A DNA stretch of 64,000 nt. It comes from Arthrobacter sp. AFG20 (lineage in GTDB: Bacteria > Actinomycetota > Actinomycetes > Actinomycetales > Micrococcaceae). The notes under the pieces were generated by a model. It was not told the origin of the DNA. It searched no databases and saw only the letters and a program-made list of their open reading frames with translations. The stretch is from assembly GCF_002892795.1 (NCBI RefSeq), contig NZ_PJMC01000011.1, forward strand, positions 62,001-126,000, written 5' to 3'. Positions 27,926 through 35,437 of this stretch are shown here, piece after piece (position 1 is the stretch's first letter; every line of letters begins with the position of its first letter). The translations under genes were made by a program, and so were the position numbers.

Positions 27926-28068
27926 GGCGGGTACCTTCTTCTTCAGGCTGCGGCGGTAGGCATCGCGGCGGCCGGATCCGGCTCCCGCGGTGCCAGTGCC
28001 TGCAACGCATTGGCAATGACCTTTATTTCGCCATCATACGGGGGCCTAAACTTGCCCTTAAAAAGGCT

Positions 28069-28102
28069 GAGTGGGGGCGGTCCCCAACGGCCGCCACCAC
28101 TC
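28069..28102 (-). promoter_or_regulatory. Terminator-like hairpin in the leader of the cystine-type ABC operon
   Basis: Reading the minus strand, a 13-base stem with one internal mismatch and one end wobble (28102-28090 with 28081-28069) is followed at once by a stretch of five T residues (about 28064-28060). It stands about 140 bases before the binding-protein start. This is the geometry of a transcription attenuator. No known riboswitch class was recognised in this 288-bp gap. Confidence 0.45.
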
Positions 28103-28174
28103 ATCCCCCCAATGTGCGATCCGGCAGGCGCCACGGCTTGTGAGCCAGGCAGCAACTGCTTTCACACATTCATG

Positions 28175-28203
28175 ATTCTCTCACGGTCTAATGATTTTGT
28201 GAA
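28175..28203 (-). promoter_or_regulatory. Candidate promoter of the cystine-type ABC operon
   Basis: On the minus strand, TTCACA (28203-28198), a 17-base spacer and GAGAAT (28180-28175). Transcription from here would give a leader of about 240 nt including the hairpin at 28069-28102. Confidence 0.4.
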
Positions 28204-28213
28204 TCCCGATCCG

Positions 28214-28951
28214 CTACCTTTCGGTAGATGACGTTCCGTGACCCCCGCCGCTGGCCGCTTTGACGCGCGCCAGCCAGATCAGAATAAGGCCGGAGGTGTA
28301 GAAAACCACCGCCCCGTTGTTCACCGCCGGCGCGACGACGAGGAGTTGGGTAGGCGCGAACTCAAGGCAGAGGCCGGCCACAGTGGCTACCGCTCCGGCC
28401 GCCATCAGGGCCGCCCCCGTCCGGACAAGCGGGGGCAGGCTTTCCTTGACGCTGCGGAGCAGGGCAGGCAGCAGTGCGAGGGAGACGTACGCCAGGTAGC
28501 CCCGCGCGGCAGCCCAGTAATACGGCAGCAGGGCCTCATTCCGGGCGCTGACCGCGCCGGCGTCCCTGAAGCGCACCGACGAGGCGCCCGGATCCATCAG
28601 GAGGAAGACCGTCACGAGGGCAGCTGCGAAAATCCCTAGCATGGCCAGCCCCGGACGCCCGGCGATCATGCGGTGGGCGTCAGGGGCACCAAACCCCTTC
28701 GTGACGCGGACCGCGATGAGGTAGATCGTGGCGAAAACAATCAGGCGCAGCACAACGTGGGCAATGTTGATACCGCCAAGGGCTCCGTCGATGACCACGT
28801 AGAACTGTTCGATGCTCAGGATCCCGGCGGCCGTCGCCAGCAGGAAGATGAAGAACAGGGTGGGGTTCACGCCGCGCACTGCGCTGGGAAGCCGGGCCAG
28901 CGCGGCACCGGCGCAAACCACCAGCGTTATCCACGGGAGAATCTCGCTCAT
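28214..28951 (-). CDS. Multi-pass membrane protein of duplicated module, copy B
   Basis: A 245-residue protein with about seven hydrophobic spans, starting MSEILPWITLVVCAGAALARLP. It is a paralogue of the protein at 29746-30480. Shared landmarks are LSI(E/D), VID..LGG.N.A...LR, GR.G(L/M)A and LMD...SS. Overall I judge about 35-40% identity by eye. The topology recalls the MAB_1171c family of putative transporters of actinobacteria, from memory, but I cannot confirm membership. Its start overlaps the stop of the HTH gene by 4 bp, so the two are translated together. Function is unknown. Confidence 0.7.
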   Translation of the reverse strand: MSEILPWITLVVCAGAALARLPSAVRGVNPTLFFIFLLATAAGILSIEQFYVVIDGALGGINIAHVVLRLIVFATIYLIAVRVTKGFGAPDAHRMIAGRPGLAMLGIFAAALVTVFLLMDPGASSVRFRDAGAVSARNEALLPYYWAAARGYLAYVSLALLPALLRSVKESLPPLVRTGAALMAAGAVATVAGLCLEFAPTQLLVVAPAVNNGAVVFYTSGLILIWLARVKAASGGGHGTSSTER

Positions 28952-29709
28952 ACCAGGTTCTCCCAGATTCTTTCGGTCTGCTCCTGGTCCTGCTCCTGCC
29001 GCCGCAGGGTCTTGCCCAGCGCCTGGAGGCGTTCGCCGGACAGGGCGGCCAGGTCGCCGTCGCTGAGCCGGTCCAGGGCGGCCTGCCGTGCGCCCCGCGG
29101 CCACCCTGCTTCCGCTTCGGTCACCAGCCCCGTAGCCACCAGTCCGCCGGCGAGTCCGACGCCGGCAGCCCGGGAGGTGGCGACGGCCAGTTCCGGGGCG
29201 AGCCGGTTGGCGGTCAGTTGGGCGGAGTAGTTCTGCGGTGCGACGCCGGTGGCCGTGGAGACACGGTGCCGGAGCTCGCCGTCGTCGATCGCGTCAACCC
29301 AGTTCTTCACCGAGGTGGCATGCGGCGGCGGGCTGAGTTCCGGCTGGCGCGGGTCCATGGATTCTGTGCCGGTGGAGCCTGTGCCGGTGGAGCCCGTGGG
29401 CGCGGTGCGGACGATGACGGCCCGCAGCAGGTCGACGGTGGCGATTTGGCTTACCAGTTCCTTGTCTGAAGGAGGGAGGGAGGAGCTGGCGAGGTCGCTG
29501 TACGTGTCAAAGGTGGCCAGTGCGGCGACCGGATTGAGGTTGTAGGCCCGGCTGATGCTCACGACTGTGGTCTCGGCAACCTTACCCCGCACCAGCTGCT
29601 GGGCGAGGGTGGTGCGCTTGACCCCGGAGACCCTGCAGATGTCGGCCGTGCTGGTGTCCGGTGCCACGCCATTTAGCCAGCGCTGGAATGCTTTGGCGGG
29701 GAGGGGCAT
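28948..29709 (-). CDS. Double-HTH regulator of duplicated module, copy B
   Basis: A 253-residue protein. Residues 1-65 (MPLPAKAFQRWLNGVAP, then SGVKRTTLAQQLVRGKVAE) look like a lambda-repressor-type HTH. A Thr/Gly/Ser repeat (TGSTGTGSTGTE) joins it to a second unit starting VKNWVDAIDDGEL, whose GVAPQNYSAQL...LAPELAV..SRA aligns with the first HTH, so the protein appears to contain an internal duplication. No peptidase or sensor motif is seen. It follows the membrane gene of copy A by 36 bp and has the same ribosome region, AGAGAGCGTT, before the ATG as copy A. Confidence 0.7.
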   Translation of the reverse strand: MPLPAKAFQRWLNGVAPDTSTADICRVSGVKRTTLAQQLVRGKVAETTVVSISRAYNLNPVAALATFDTYSDLASSSLPPSDKELVSQIATVDLLRAVIVRTAPTGSTGTGSTGTESMDPRQPELSPPPHATSVKNWVDAIDDGELRHRVSTATGVAPQNYSAQLTANRLAPELAVATSRAAGVGLAGGLVATGLVTEAEAGWPRGARQAALDRLSDGDLAALSGERLQALGKTLRRQEQDQEQTERIWENLV

Positions 29710-29745
29710 GAAACGCTCTCTGCTGAACGAGTGATTGGAACGATA

Positions 29746-30480
29746 CTAGCGGCGTTCGGCGGGCAGCGGCCGGTGCTTGCGGCCGGCCCGGCCGCTGGCC
29801 ACCCAGATGAGTGCCAGGCCGACGACGAAGCAGAGGATGGCCGTGTAGTTGATGATGAAGCGCAGGAACCCCAGCCCCGGCGGGACGAGGGGGAACAGCA
29901 GCGAAAGGGGGATCGCGATGCTGCCCACGGCCAGGAGCGCCGCGCTCATTCGGAGCAGCGCGGGCAGCGGGCTCCGGATGGCCCGCAGCATCCCCGGCAG
30001 GATCGCGAGGCACACGTACGCCGGGTAGGCACGCCCGGCGGCGCCGTAGTACTCCACGAGCAGGGCGTTCTGCTGATTCTTGGCCGCAACGTCTACGAGC
30101 CCCGCCGACGATCCCGACGTGTCCATGAGGACAAAGCAGACCACCATTACGGCAGAAATCAGTCCCAGAGCAAGCATGCCGGTGCGGCCCCGGATCAGCT
30201 GGATTCCGCGGCTGTCCCCGAACCCGGCAGCAATCCGTAGGGCAAGGAAAAAGATGGCCCCGAAGATGATGAAGCGCAGCAGCAGGTTGGCCACGTTGGC
30301 ACTGCCGAGCCGGGCATCGATGGCCAGGTAGGGACCGTCGATGCTGAGCAGGATGGCCAGTGTCAGGAGCGCCAGGGCGTAGAAAATGGACCTGTTCTTC
30401 CGCCGGACCAGGTTCGGGATTCTGCTCAGCGTGGCCGCGCCGGACGCGATCAGGGTGGTCCACTGCAGGATTTCAATCAT
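29746..30480 (-). CDS. Multi-pass membrane protein of duplicated module, copy A
   Basis: A 244-residue protein with about seven membrane spans, starting MIEILQWTTLIASGAATLSRIPNLVRRKN. An Asp lies in an intramembrane or boundary position in SIDGPYLAIDARLG, and another in VLMDTSGSS; both are conserved in copy B. The C-terminal tail is basic (RAGRKHRPLPAERR). It overlaps the upstream HTH gene by 4 bp (ATGA). No family with known function was recognised. Confidence 0.7.
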   Translation of the reverse strand: MIEILQWTTLIASGAATLSRIPNLVRRKNRSIFYALALLTLAILLSIDGPYLAIDARLGSANVANLLLRFIIFGAIFFLALRIAAGFGDSRGIQLIRGRTGMLALGLISAVMVVCFVLMDTSGSSAGLVDVAAKNQQNALLVEYYGAAGRAYPAYVCLAILPGMLRAIRSPLPALLRMSAALLAVGSIAIPLSLLFPLVPPGLGFLRFIINYTAILCFVVGLALIWVASGRAGRKHRPLPAERR

Positions 30481-31214
30481 CCGAGGTTCTCCCAGATCGT
30501 TTCGGTTTGTCGTTGGTCGTGTTCTTGCCGCCGCAGGGTCTTGCCGAGCGCCTGGAGGCGCTCGCCGGCCAGGACGGTCAGTTGGCCGTCGGTCATGCGA
30601 TCCAGGGCAGCTTGCCGGGCACCGGGCGGCCAGCCGGCTTCGGCTTCGGTCACCAGCCCCGTGGCCACCAGTCCGCCGGCCAGTCCGACGCCGGCGGCCC
30701 GGGAGGTGGCGACGGCCAGTTCCGGGGCGAGCCGGTTGGCGGTCAGTTGGGCGGAGTAGTTTTGGGGTGCGACGCCGGTGGCGGTGGAGACGCGGTGCCG
30801 GAGTTCGCCGTCGTCGATCGCGTCCACCCAGTTTTTCACGGAGGTGGGATGCGGCGGCGGGCTGAGTCCGGGCGGTCCTGTGCCTTTACCTGTGCCAGCG
30901 TCCGGCTCGGTGCGGGAGATGATGGCGTGCAGCAGATCCGCGGTAGCGATCTGGCTGACCAGTTCCTGCAGCGTGGGCGGGATCGGCGGTTTTCCCAGAT
31001 CCCGGTAAGGCTCAAAGGAGCCCAGCGCTGCCACGGGATTGATGTTGAAGGCCCTGCTGATCCCCACCACGGTTGCCTCGGCCACCTTGCCGCGGACCAG
31101 CTGCTGGGCCAGGGTGGTGCGCTTGACCCCTGACGCCCTGGCCACATCAGCCACGCTGGCGTCCGGCGCGACGCCGTGCAGCCAGCGCTGGAAGGCCTTG
31201 GCGGGTAGGGGCAT
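30477..31214 (-). CDS. Double-HTH regulator of duplicated module, copy A
   Basis: A 245-residue protein and first gene of the four-gene set. The N-terminal HTH is FQRWLHGVAPDASVADVARASGVK, then RTTLAQQLVRGKVAEATVVGISRAFNINPVAAL. Residues about 115-195 repeat that pattern (VKNWVDAIDDGEL onward) and are almost identical to copy B, while the linkers and N-termini differ more. It is probably a DNA-binding protein that also governs its partner membrane gene. The start ATG at 31214 is about 50 bases after a candidate promoter that overlaps the one reading toward the ABC-F gene. Confidence 0.7.
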   Translation of the reverse strand: MPLPAKAFQRWLHGVAPDASVADVARASGVKRTTLAQQLVRGKVAEATVVGISRAFNINPVAALGSFEPYRDLGKPPIPPTLQELVSQIATADLLHAIISRTEPDAGTGKGTGPPGLSPPPHPTSVKNWVDAIDDGELRHRVSTATGVAPQNYSAQLTANRLAPELAVATSRAAGVGLAGGLVATGLVTEAEAGWPPGARQAALDRMTDGQLTVLAGERLQALGKTLRRQEHDQRQTETIWENLG

Positions 31215-31271
31215 GGAACGCTCTCTGGTGACGGGCGGGGCGGTGCGAGGTGGCGGCCCGCCGGCCTGGAT

Positions 31272-31302
31272 TTTACGTAGCGCGCCGCTTCAACTATGCT
31301 AA
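31272..31302. promoter_or_regulatory. Overlapping divergent promoters (ABC-F gene / HTH module)
   Basis: Plus strand: TTTACG (31272-31277), 17 bases, TATGCT (31295-31300). Minus strand: TTAGCA (31302-31297), 17 bases, TACGTA (31279-31274). The -35 of each promoter overlaps the -10 of the other, so only one polymerase could bind at a time. Hexamer calls are by eye. Confidence 0.45.
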
Positions 31303-31308
31303 GTGGTC

Positions 31309-31356
31309 GAACCCGCTGGTCCGTACACCCCCCAAGTCCGGACCAGCGGGTTCTTT
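31309..31356 (+). terminator. Strong hairpin with short T run in the ABC-F leader
   Basis: A perfect 15-bp stem (31309-31323 with 31339-31353), a 15-base C-rich loop containing six consecutive C, then TTTC. It begins about two bases after the predicted transcription start, 55 bases upstream of the ABC-F start. It could be an attenuator, the body of a short RNA or a 5' stabiliser. Confidence 0.55.
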
Positions 31357-31409
31357 CATGCCCGCCTGATTTTTCGGGTGAAAACGGGCAGCGGTGAGAG
31401 GATGGATTG

Positions 31410-33074
31410 ATGACTGCAACCCTTGTTGCGAAGGACCTTTCGGGCGGTCATGATCACCGCACCCTCTTCTCCGGGCTGTCCCTCACAGTGGCTCCCGGGG
31501 ACGTTGTTGGCGTGGTCGGCGCCAACGGTGCAGGCAAGTCCACACTGCTGCGGCTCCTTGCGGGCGTGGACCAGGCACAGGACGGCACAGTCAGCCTGGC
31601 GCCGGCCGATGCCTTTGTGGGCTGGCTGCCGCAGGAACACGAACGGCTCGCCGGCGAGACGGTGGCCGCCTACATCGCCCGCCGCACTGGCTGTGCCAAA
31701 GCCACCGCAGAGATGGAATCCACGGCCGAGGCCCTTGGTTCGGGAGCACCCGGAGCGGACGATGCCTACTCAATGGCCTTTGACCGGTGGATGGCCTCCG
31801 GCGCCGCGGACCTCGACGAACGGATTGCCCCCGTCCTGGCGGACTTGGGCCTGGACGTCGGCCCCGACGCCGAAATGACCGGGCTGTCCGGTGGCCAGGC
31901 TGCGCGGGTGGCGCTCGCCGCCCTGCTGCTGAGCCGCTTCGACGTCGTGCTCCTGGACGAGCCCACCAACGATCTTGACCTGGACGGCCTGGCCAAGCTG
32001 GAAGCCTTCGTGCAGGGGCTTCGCGGCGGCGCGGTCCTGGTCTCCCACGACCGCGAGTTCCTGGCCCGCTGCGTGACCTCCATCGTGGAGCTGGACCTGG
32101 CCCAGAACTCGGTGGCCGTGTACGACGGCGGCTACGAGGCCTTCCTGGAGGAACGCGCAGTGGCCCGCCGGCACGCCCGCGAACGGTTCGAGGAATTTGC
32201 CGCGACCAAGGCGGACCTCGTGTCCCGCGCCCGCACCCAGCGGGAATGGAGCTCCCAGGGCGTCCGGAACGCGATGAAGAAAAACCCGGACAACGACAAG
32301 ATTCGCCGCGCCGCCAGCTCCGAGTCATCGGAAAAGCAGGCGCAGAAGGTCCGGCAAATGGAATCGCGCATCGCCCGCCTGGACGTGGTGGAGGAACCGC
32401 GCAAGGAGTGGCAGCTGCAGTTCAGCATCGGCCAGGCGCCCCGCTCCAGCTCTGTGGTGGCGACGCTGCGCGACGCCGTTGCGCGGCAGGGCAGCTTCAC
32501 CCTGGGGCCGGTGAACCTGCAGCTCAACGCCGGTGAACGGATCGGCATCACCGGACCCAACGGGGCGGGCAAATCGACCCTGCTGCGGCTGCTTTTGGGA
32601 ACCCAGGAACCGGACTCCGGCGACGCTTCCCGCGGTGTCTCCGTGGCCGTGGGCGAGATCGACCAGGCCCGCGGGCTGCTGGCCGGACACCTCAAACTGG
32701 CCGACGCCGTCGAAGCCGTCCTGACCGACTACACCTCCGCCGAGGTCCGGACCCTGCTGGCGAAGTTCGGCCTCAAGGCGGACCACACCGCGCGGCCGGT
32801 GGACTCGCTGTCGCCGGGGGAGCGGACCCGCGCCGCCCTGGCCCTGCTGCAGGCCCGCGGCGTGAACCTGCTGGTCCTGGACGAGCCCACCAACCACCTG
32901 GACCTCCCGGCGATCGAGCAGCTTGAAGAAGCACTGGAAAGCTACGACGGCGCCCTGCTGCTGGTCACCCACGACCGGCGGCTGCTGGAAAACGTCCGCC
33001 TGGACGTGCGCTGGAACGTGGACAACGGCGTCGTCACCGAACTGGCGGCAGGCAAGATGGAGCAAAACAAATGA
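31410..33074 (+). CDS. ABC-F family ATP-binding protein
   Basis: Soluble tandem ATPase of 554 residues without membrane domains. Domain 1 has Walker A GANGAGKST, LSGGQAARVAL and DEPTNDLDL. Domain 2 has GPNGAGKST, LSPGERTRAAL and DEPTNHLDL. The inter-domain linker (about 230-310) is charged and helical, as in proteins that reach into the ribosomal E site. ABC-F proteins act on stalled or drug-bound ribosomes; some confer resistance to 50S-targeting antibiotics. Whether this one is a housekeeping (EttA/Uup-like) or resistance type is not decided by sequence reading. The start is the ATG at 31410 after GAGAGGA, and the gene overlaps the exporter gene downstream. Confidence 0.92.
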   Translation: MTATLVAKDLSGGHDHRTLFSGLSLTVAPGDVVGVVGANGAGKSTLLRLLAGVDQAQDGTVSLAPADAFVGWLPQEHERLAGETVAAYIARRTGCAKATAEMESTAEALGSGAPGADDAYSMAFDRWMASGAADLDERIAPVLADLGLDVGPDAEMTGLSGGQAARVALAALLLSRFDVVLLDEPTNDLDLDGLAKLEAFVQGLRGGAVLVSHDREFLARCVTSIVELDLAQNSVAVYDGGYEAFLEERAVARRHARERFEEFAATKADLVSRARTQREWSSQGVRNAMKKNPDNDKIRRAASSESSEKQAQKVRQMESRIARLDVVEEPRKEWQLQFSIGQAPRSSSVVATLRDAVARQGSFTLGPVNLQLNAGERIGITGPNGAGKSTLLRLLLGTQEPDSGDASRGVSVAVGEIDQARGLLAGHLKLADAVEAVLTDYTSAEVRTLLAKFGLKADHTARPVDSLSPGERTRAALALLQARGVNLLVLDEPTNHLDLPAIEQLEEALESYDGALLLVTHDRRLLENVRLDVRWNVDNGVVTELAAGKMEQNK

Positions 33075-34984
33075 GCATGGACGGCGTCGCCTGGCGCTCG
33101 CTATACAACATCACCCGGGCCAAGAGCGGGTCCCGGCCGTTCTCCAAGGAGACCCTGAAGCGCGTCATGGGCTTCGCCCGGCCGCACCGGGGACGGCTGA
33201 TCGCGTTCGTGGCCGTCTCCGTCGCCATGGCCTTCCTGGCCGTTGCCACCCCGGTCCTCGCCGGCCAGGTCGTGAACACGATTGTTGCCCGCGCCGATGC
33301 CGGCGAGGTAATCCGGCTGGCGGCCCTCATCGCGGGTGTGGCGGTGGCTGAGGCAGCCCTGGGCATGGTGAGCCGCTGGCTGTCCTCCACCATCGGCGAG
33401 GGCGTCATCGTGGACCTCCGCACCAAGGTGTTCGACCACGTCCAGAGAATGCCCATCGCGTTCTTCACCAGGACCCGCACCGGCGCGCTGGTCAGCCGCC
33501 TGAACAACGACGTCATCGGCGCGCAGTCCGCGTTCGCCGGAACCCTGTCCGGCGTGGTCAGCAACGTGGTGGCCCTCATCCTCACCCTCGTGGTGATGCT
33601 CAATACCTCCTGGCTGGTCACCGTGCTGGCCATGATCCTGCTGCCGATCTTCCTCATCCCCGCCCGGCGGATGGGGTCCCGGCTGGCGGACCTGCGGCGC
33701 GAGGCGGCCGAGCACAACGCCGCTATGGGCACCCAGATGACCGAGCGCTTCTCCGCCCCCGGCGCGACCTTGGTAAAGCTCTTTGGCCGGCCCGATGAGG
33801 AATCCCGTGAGTTCGCGCTTCGCGCCGGCCGGGTCCGCGACATCGGCGTGCGGACTGCCATGCTCCAGTTCACGTTCGTGACCGCGCTGACGCTCGTCTC
33901 CGCGCTGGCCCTCGCTCTGGTCTACGGCCTGGGCGGCTGGCTCGCGATCGGCGGCCAGCTCGCGCCGGGCGACGTCGTGGTGCTGGCGCTGCTGCTCACC
34001 CGCCTCTATGCGCCGCTCACCGCGCTGTCCAACGCCCGCGTGGAGATCATGAGTGCCCTGGTCAGCTTTGAACGGGTCTTCGAAATCCTGGACCTCGAGC
34101 CCCTCATCCAGGAAAAGCCGGGTGCGCTGGCAGTCCCGCCTGGCCCCGTGGCCGTGGAGTTCGAGGACGTGCGCTTCTCTTACCCCTCGGCGGACAAGGT
34201 CTCGCTTGCCTCGCTGGAGGAGGTGTCCACGCTGGACACCCGCGGCGGCGAGGAAGTGCTGCACGGCATCAGCTTCCGGGTGGAACCCGGGCAGACGGTT
34301 GCGCTCGTGGGGTCCTCCGGCGCCGGCAAGTCCACAGTGGCCCAGCTGCTGTCCCGCCTGTACGACGTTGACTCCGGCGCCGTGCGCCTCGGCGGCACCG
34401 GCCCGGCCTCCGGCCTGGACGTGCGCGACCTCACCTTCGATTCCATCCGCGCCACCCTGGGCATGGTCACCCAGGACGGGCACCTGTTCCACGAAACCAT
34501 CGCCTCCAACCTCAGGCTGGCCCGCCCGGAAGCCACCGACGAGGACATGTGGGCGGTGCTGCGCCAGGCCCGGCTCGAAGCCATGATCCGTTCCCTTCCC
34601 GACGGCCTGGAAACCGTGGTGGGGGAGCGCGGCTACCGGCTCTCCGGCGGGGAACGGCAGCGGCTCACGATCGCCCGGCTGCTGATCGCCCAGCCCCGGG
34701 TGGTCATCCTCGACGAAGCCACCGCGGCGCTGGATTCCACGAACGAAGCTGCCGTGCAGGCGGCACTGGGCGCGGCGCTGGAAGGCCGCACCGCCGTCGT
34801 CATTGCCCACCGGCTCTCGACGATCCGCGCGGCTGACGCCATCCTGGTGGTGGAGGACGGCCAGATTGTGGAGCGCGGAACCCACACCGAGCTCCTGGCC
34901 GCGGACGGCCGCTACGCCGAGCTGTACCGGACCCAGTTCGCCGAGGCCACGGCCGTGGCGGAGGAAGCGGTGCCGGAGTACTGA
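33071..34984 (+). CDS. ABC exporter, half-transporter (MsbA/LmrA type)
   Basis: A 637-residue exporter. Six membrane helices lie in residues 35-325 (for example LIAFVAVSVAMAFLAVATPVLAG and VALILTLVVMLNTSWLVTVLAMIL). The nucleotide-binding domain has Walker A VGSSGAGKST, signature LSGGERQRLT, Walker B VVILDEATAALD and the H-switch IAHRLST. The substrate may be a drug, lipid or peptide. The start overlaps the ABC-F stop by 4 bp, so the pair is coexpressed. ABC-F plus exporter is a plausible drug-response pair, an inference. Confidence 0.92.
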   Translation: MSMDGVAWRSLYNITRAKSGSRPFSKETLKRVMGFARPHRGRLIAFVAVSVAMAFLAVATPVLAGQVVNTIVARADAGEVIRLAALIAGVAVAEAALGMVSRWLSSTIGEGVIVDLRTKVFDHVQRMPIAFFTRTRTGALVSRLNNDVIGAQSAFAGTLSGVVSNVVALILTLVVMLNTSWLVTVLAMILLPIFLIPARRMGSRLADLRREAAEHNAAMGTQMTERFSAPGATLVKLFGRPDEESREFALRAGRVRDIGVRTAMLQFTFVTALTLVSALALALVYGLGGWLAIGGQLAPGDVVVLALLLTRLYAPLTALSNARVEIMSALVSFERVFEILDLEPLIQEKPGALAVPPGPVAVEFEDVRFSYPSADKVSLASLEEVSTLDTRGGEEVLHGISFRVEPGQTVALVGSSGAGKSTVAQLLSRLYDVDSGAVRLGGTGPASGLDVRDLTFDSIRATLGMVTQDGHLFHETIASNLRLARPEATDEDMWAVLRQARLEAMIRSLPDGLETVVGERGYRLSGGERQRLTIARLLIAQPRVVILDEATAALDSTNEAAVQAALGAALEGRTAVVIAHRLSTIRAADAILVVEDGQIVERGTHTELLAADGRYAELYRTQFAEATAVAEEAVPEY

Positions 34985-35032
34985 GGTCGTCGGGCGCTCA
35001 TCGAGGCGTGAGGTGCACTGTCGGGGCCGGTT

Positions 35033-35437
35033 TCAGCGCCCGGATTCGGCCAGCGCCGGAAGGATGTGGTCCGTGAGCAGCGGCGCCAGGTCGCCGGGCC
35101 ATTCCGCCGCGAGGTCCAGCCACCGGATCTCGGCGATCTCAGCGGAGGGGTGGGCCACCCAGGTGCCCGGCGCCGTGAAGACCGTGGCCTCGATTTCCGT
35201 GGCTGCCTCGTTGGCGGCATCGGCCAGCCACACGCCCATCAGGGTCAGTTCCCGCGGATCGACAATGATGCCGACTTCCTCCTGCAGTTCCCGGGCGGCG
35301 GCCTGCACCGCGGTCTCGCCGGGTTCGGGCTTGCCGCCGGGATGCATGAACTTGTCCGTGCCGCGCTTGCGGACGGTCAGGAGCCGGCCCGCGGCGTCGT
35401 AGACACACACGGCGGAAACGATGATGCGCGGATTCAC
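35033..35437 (-). CDS. Nudix hydrolase
   Basis: A 134-residue pyrophosphohydrolase. The Nudix box G-x5-E-x7-REUxEExGU is visible in GGKPEPGETAVQAAARELQEEVGI-like form (split here as GGKPEPGETA and ARELQEEVGI), with the metal-binding E residues intact. The KRGTDKFMHPGG entry is typical of MutT-like members that clean oxidised or non-canonical nucleotides; the real substrate is not predictable. The start is the GTG at 35437, overlapping the DUF6314 stop (GTGA). Confidence 0.92.
   Translation of the reverse strand: MNPRIIVSAVCVYDAAGRLLTVRKRGTDKFMHPGGKPEPGETAVQAAARELQEEVGIIVDPRELTLMGVWLADAANEAATEIEATVFTAPGTWVAHPSAEIAEIRWLDLAAEWPGDLAPLLTDHILPALAESGR

Noticed and set aside
27943..28155. A 70-codon minus-strand frame inside the leader of the cystine-type ABC operon
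   Set aside because: Low-complexity Pro/Ala/Gly product without a ribosome site. The region looks like a structured leader instead.
31309..31353. 6C small RNA
   Set aside because: The loop contains six C residues, but the two-hairpin layout of 6C RNA is not present, and the usual genomic context is missing.
31303..31410. A possible 35-codon leader peptide starting GTG at 31303 and overlapping the ABC-F start
   Set aside because: The predicted transcription start (about 31307) is after the GTG, and there is no ribosome site. It would need an earlier start to exist.
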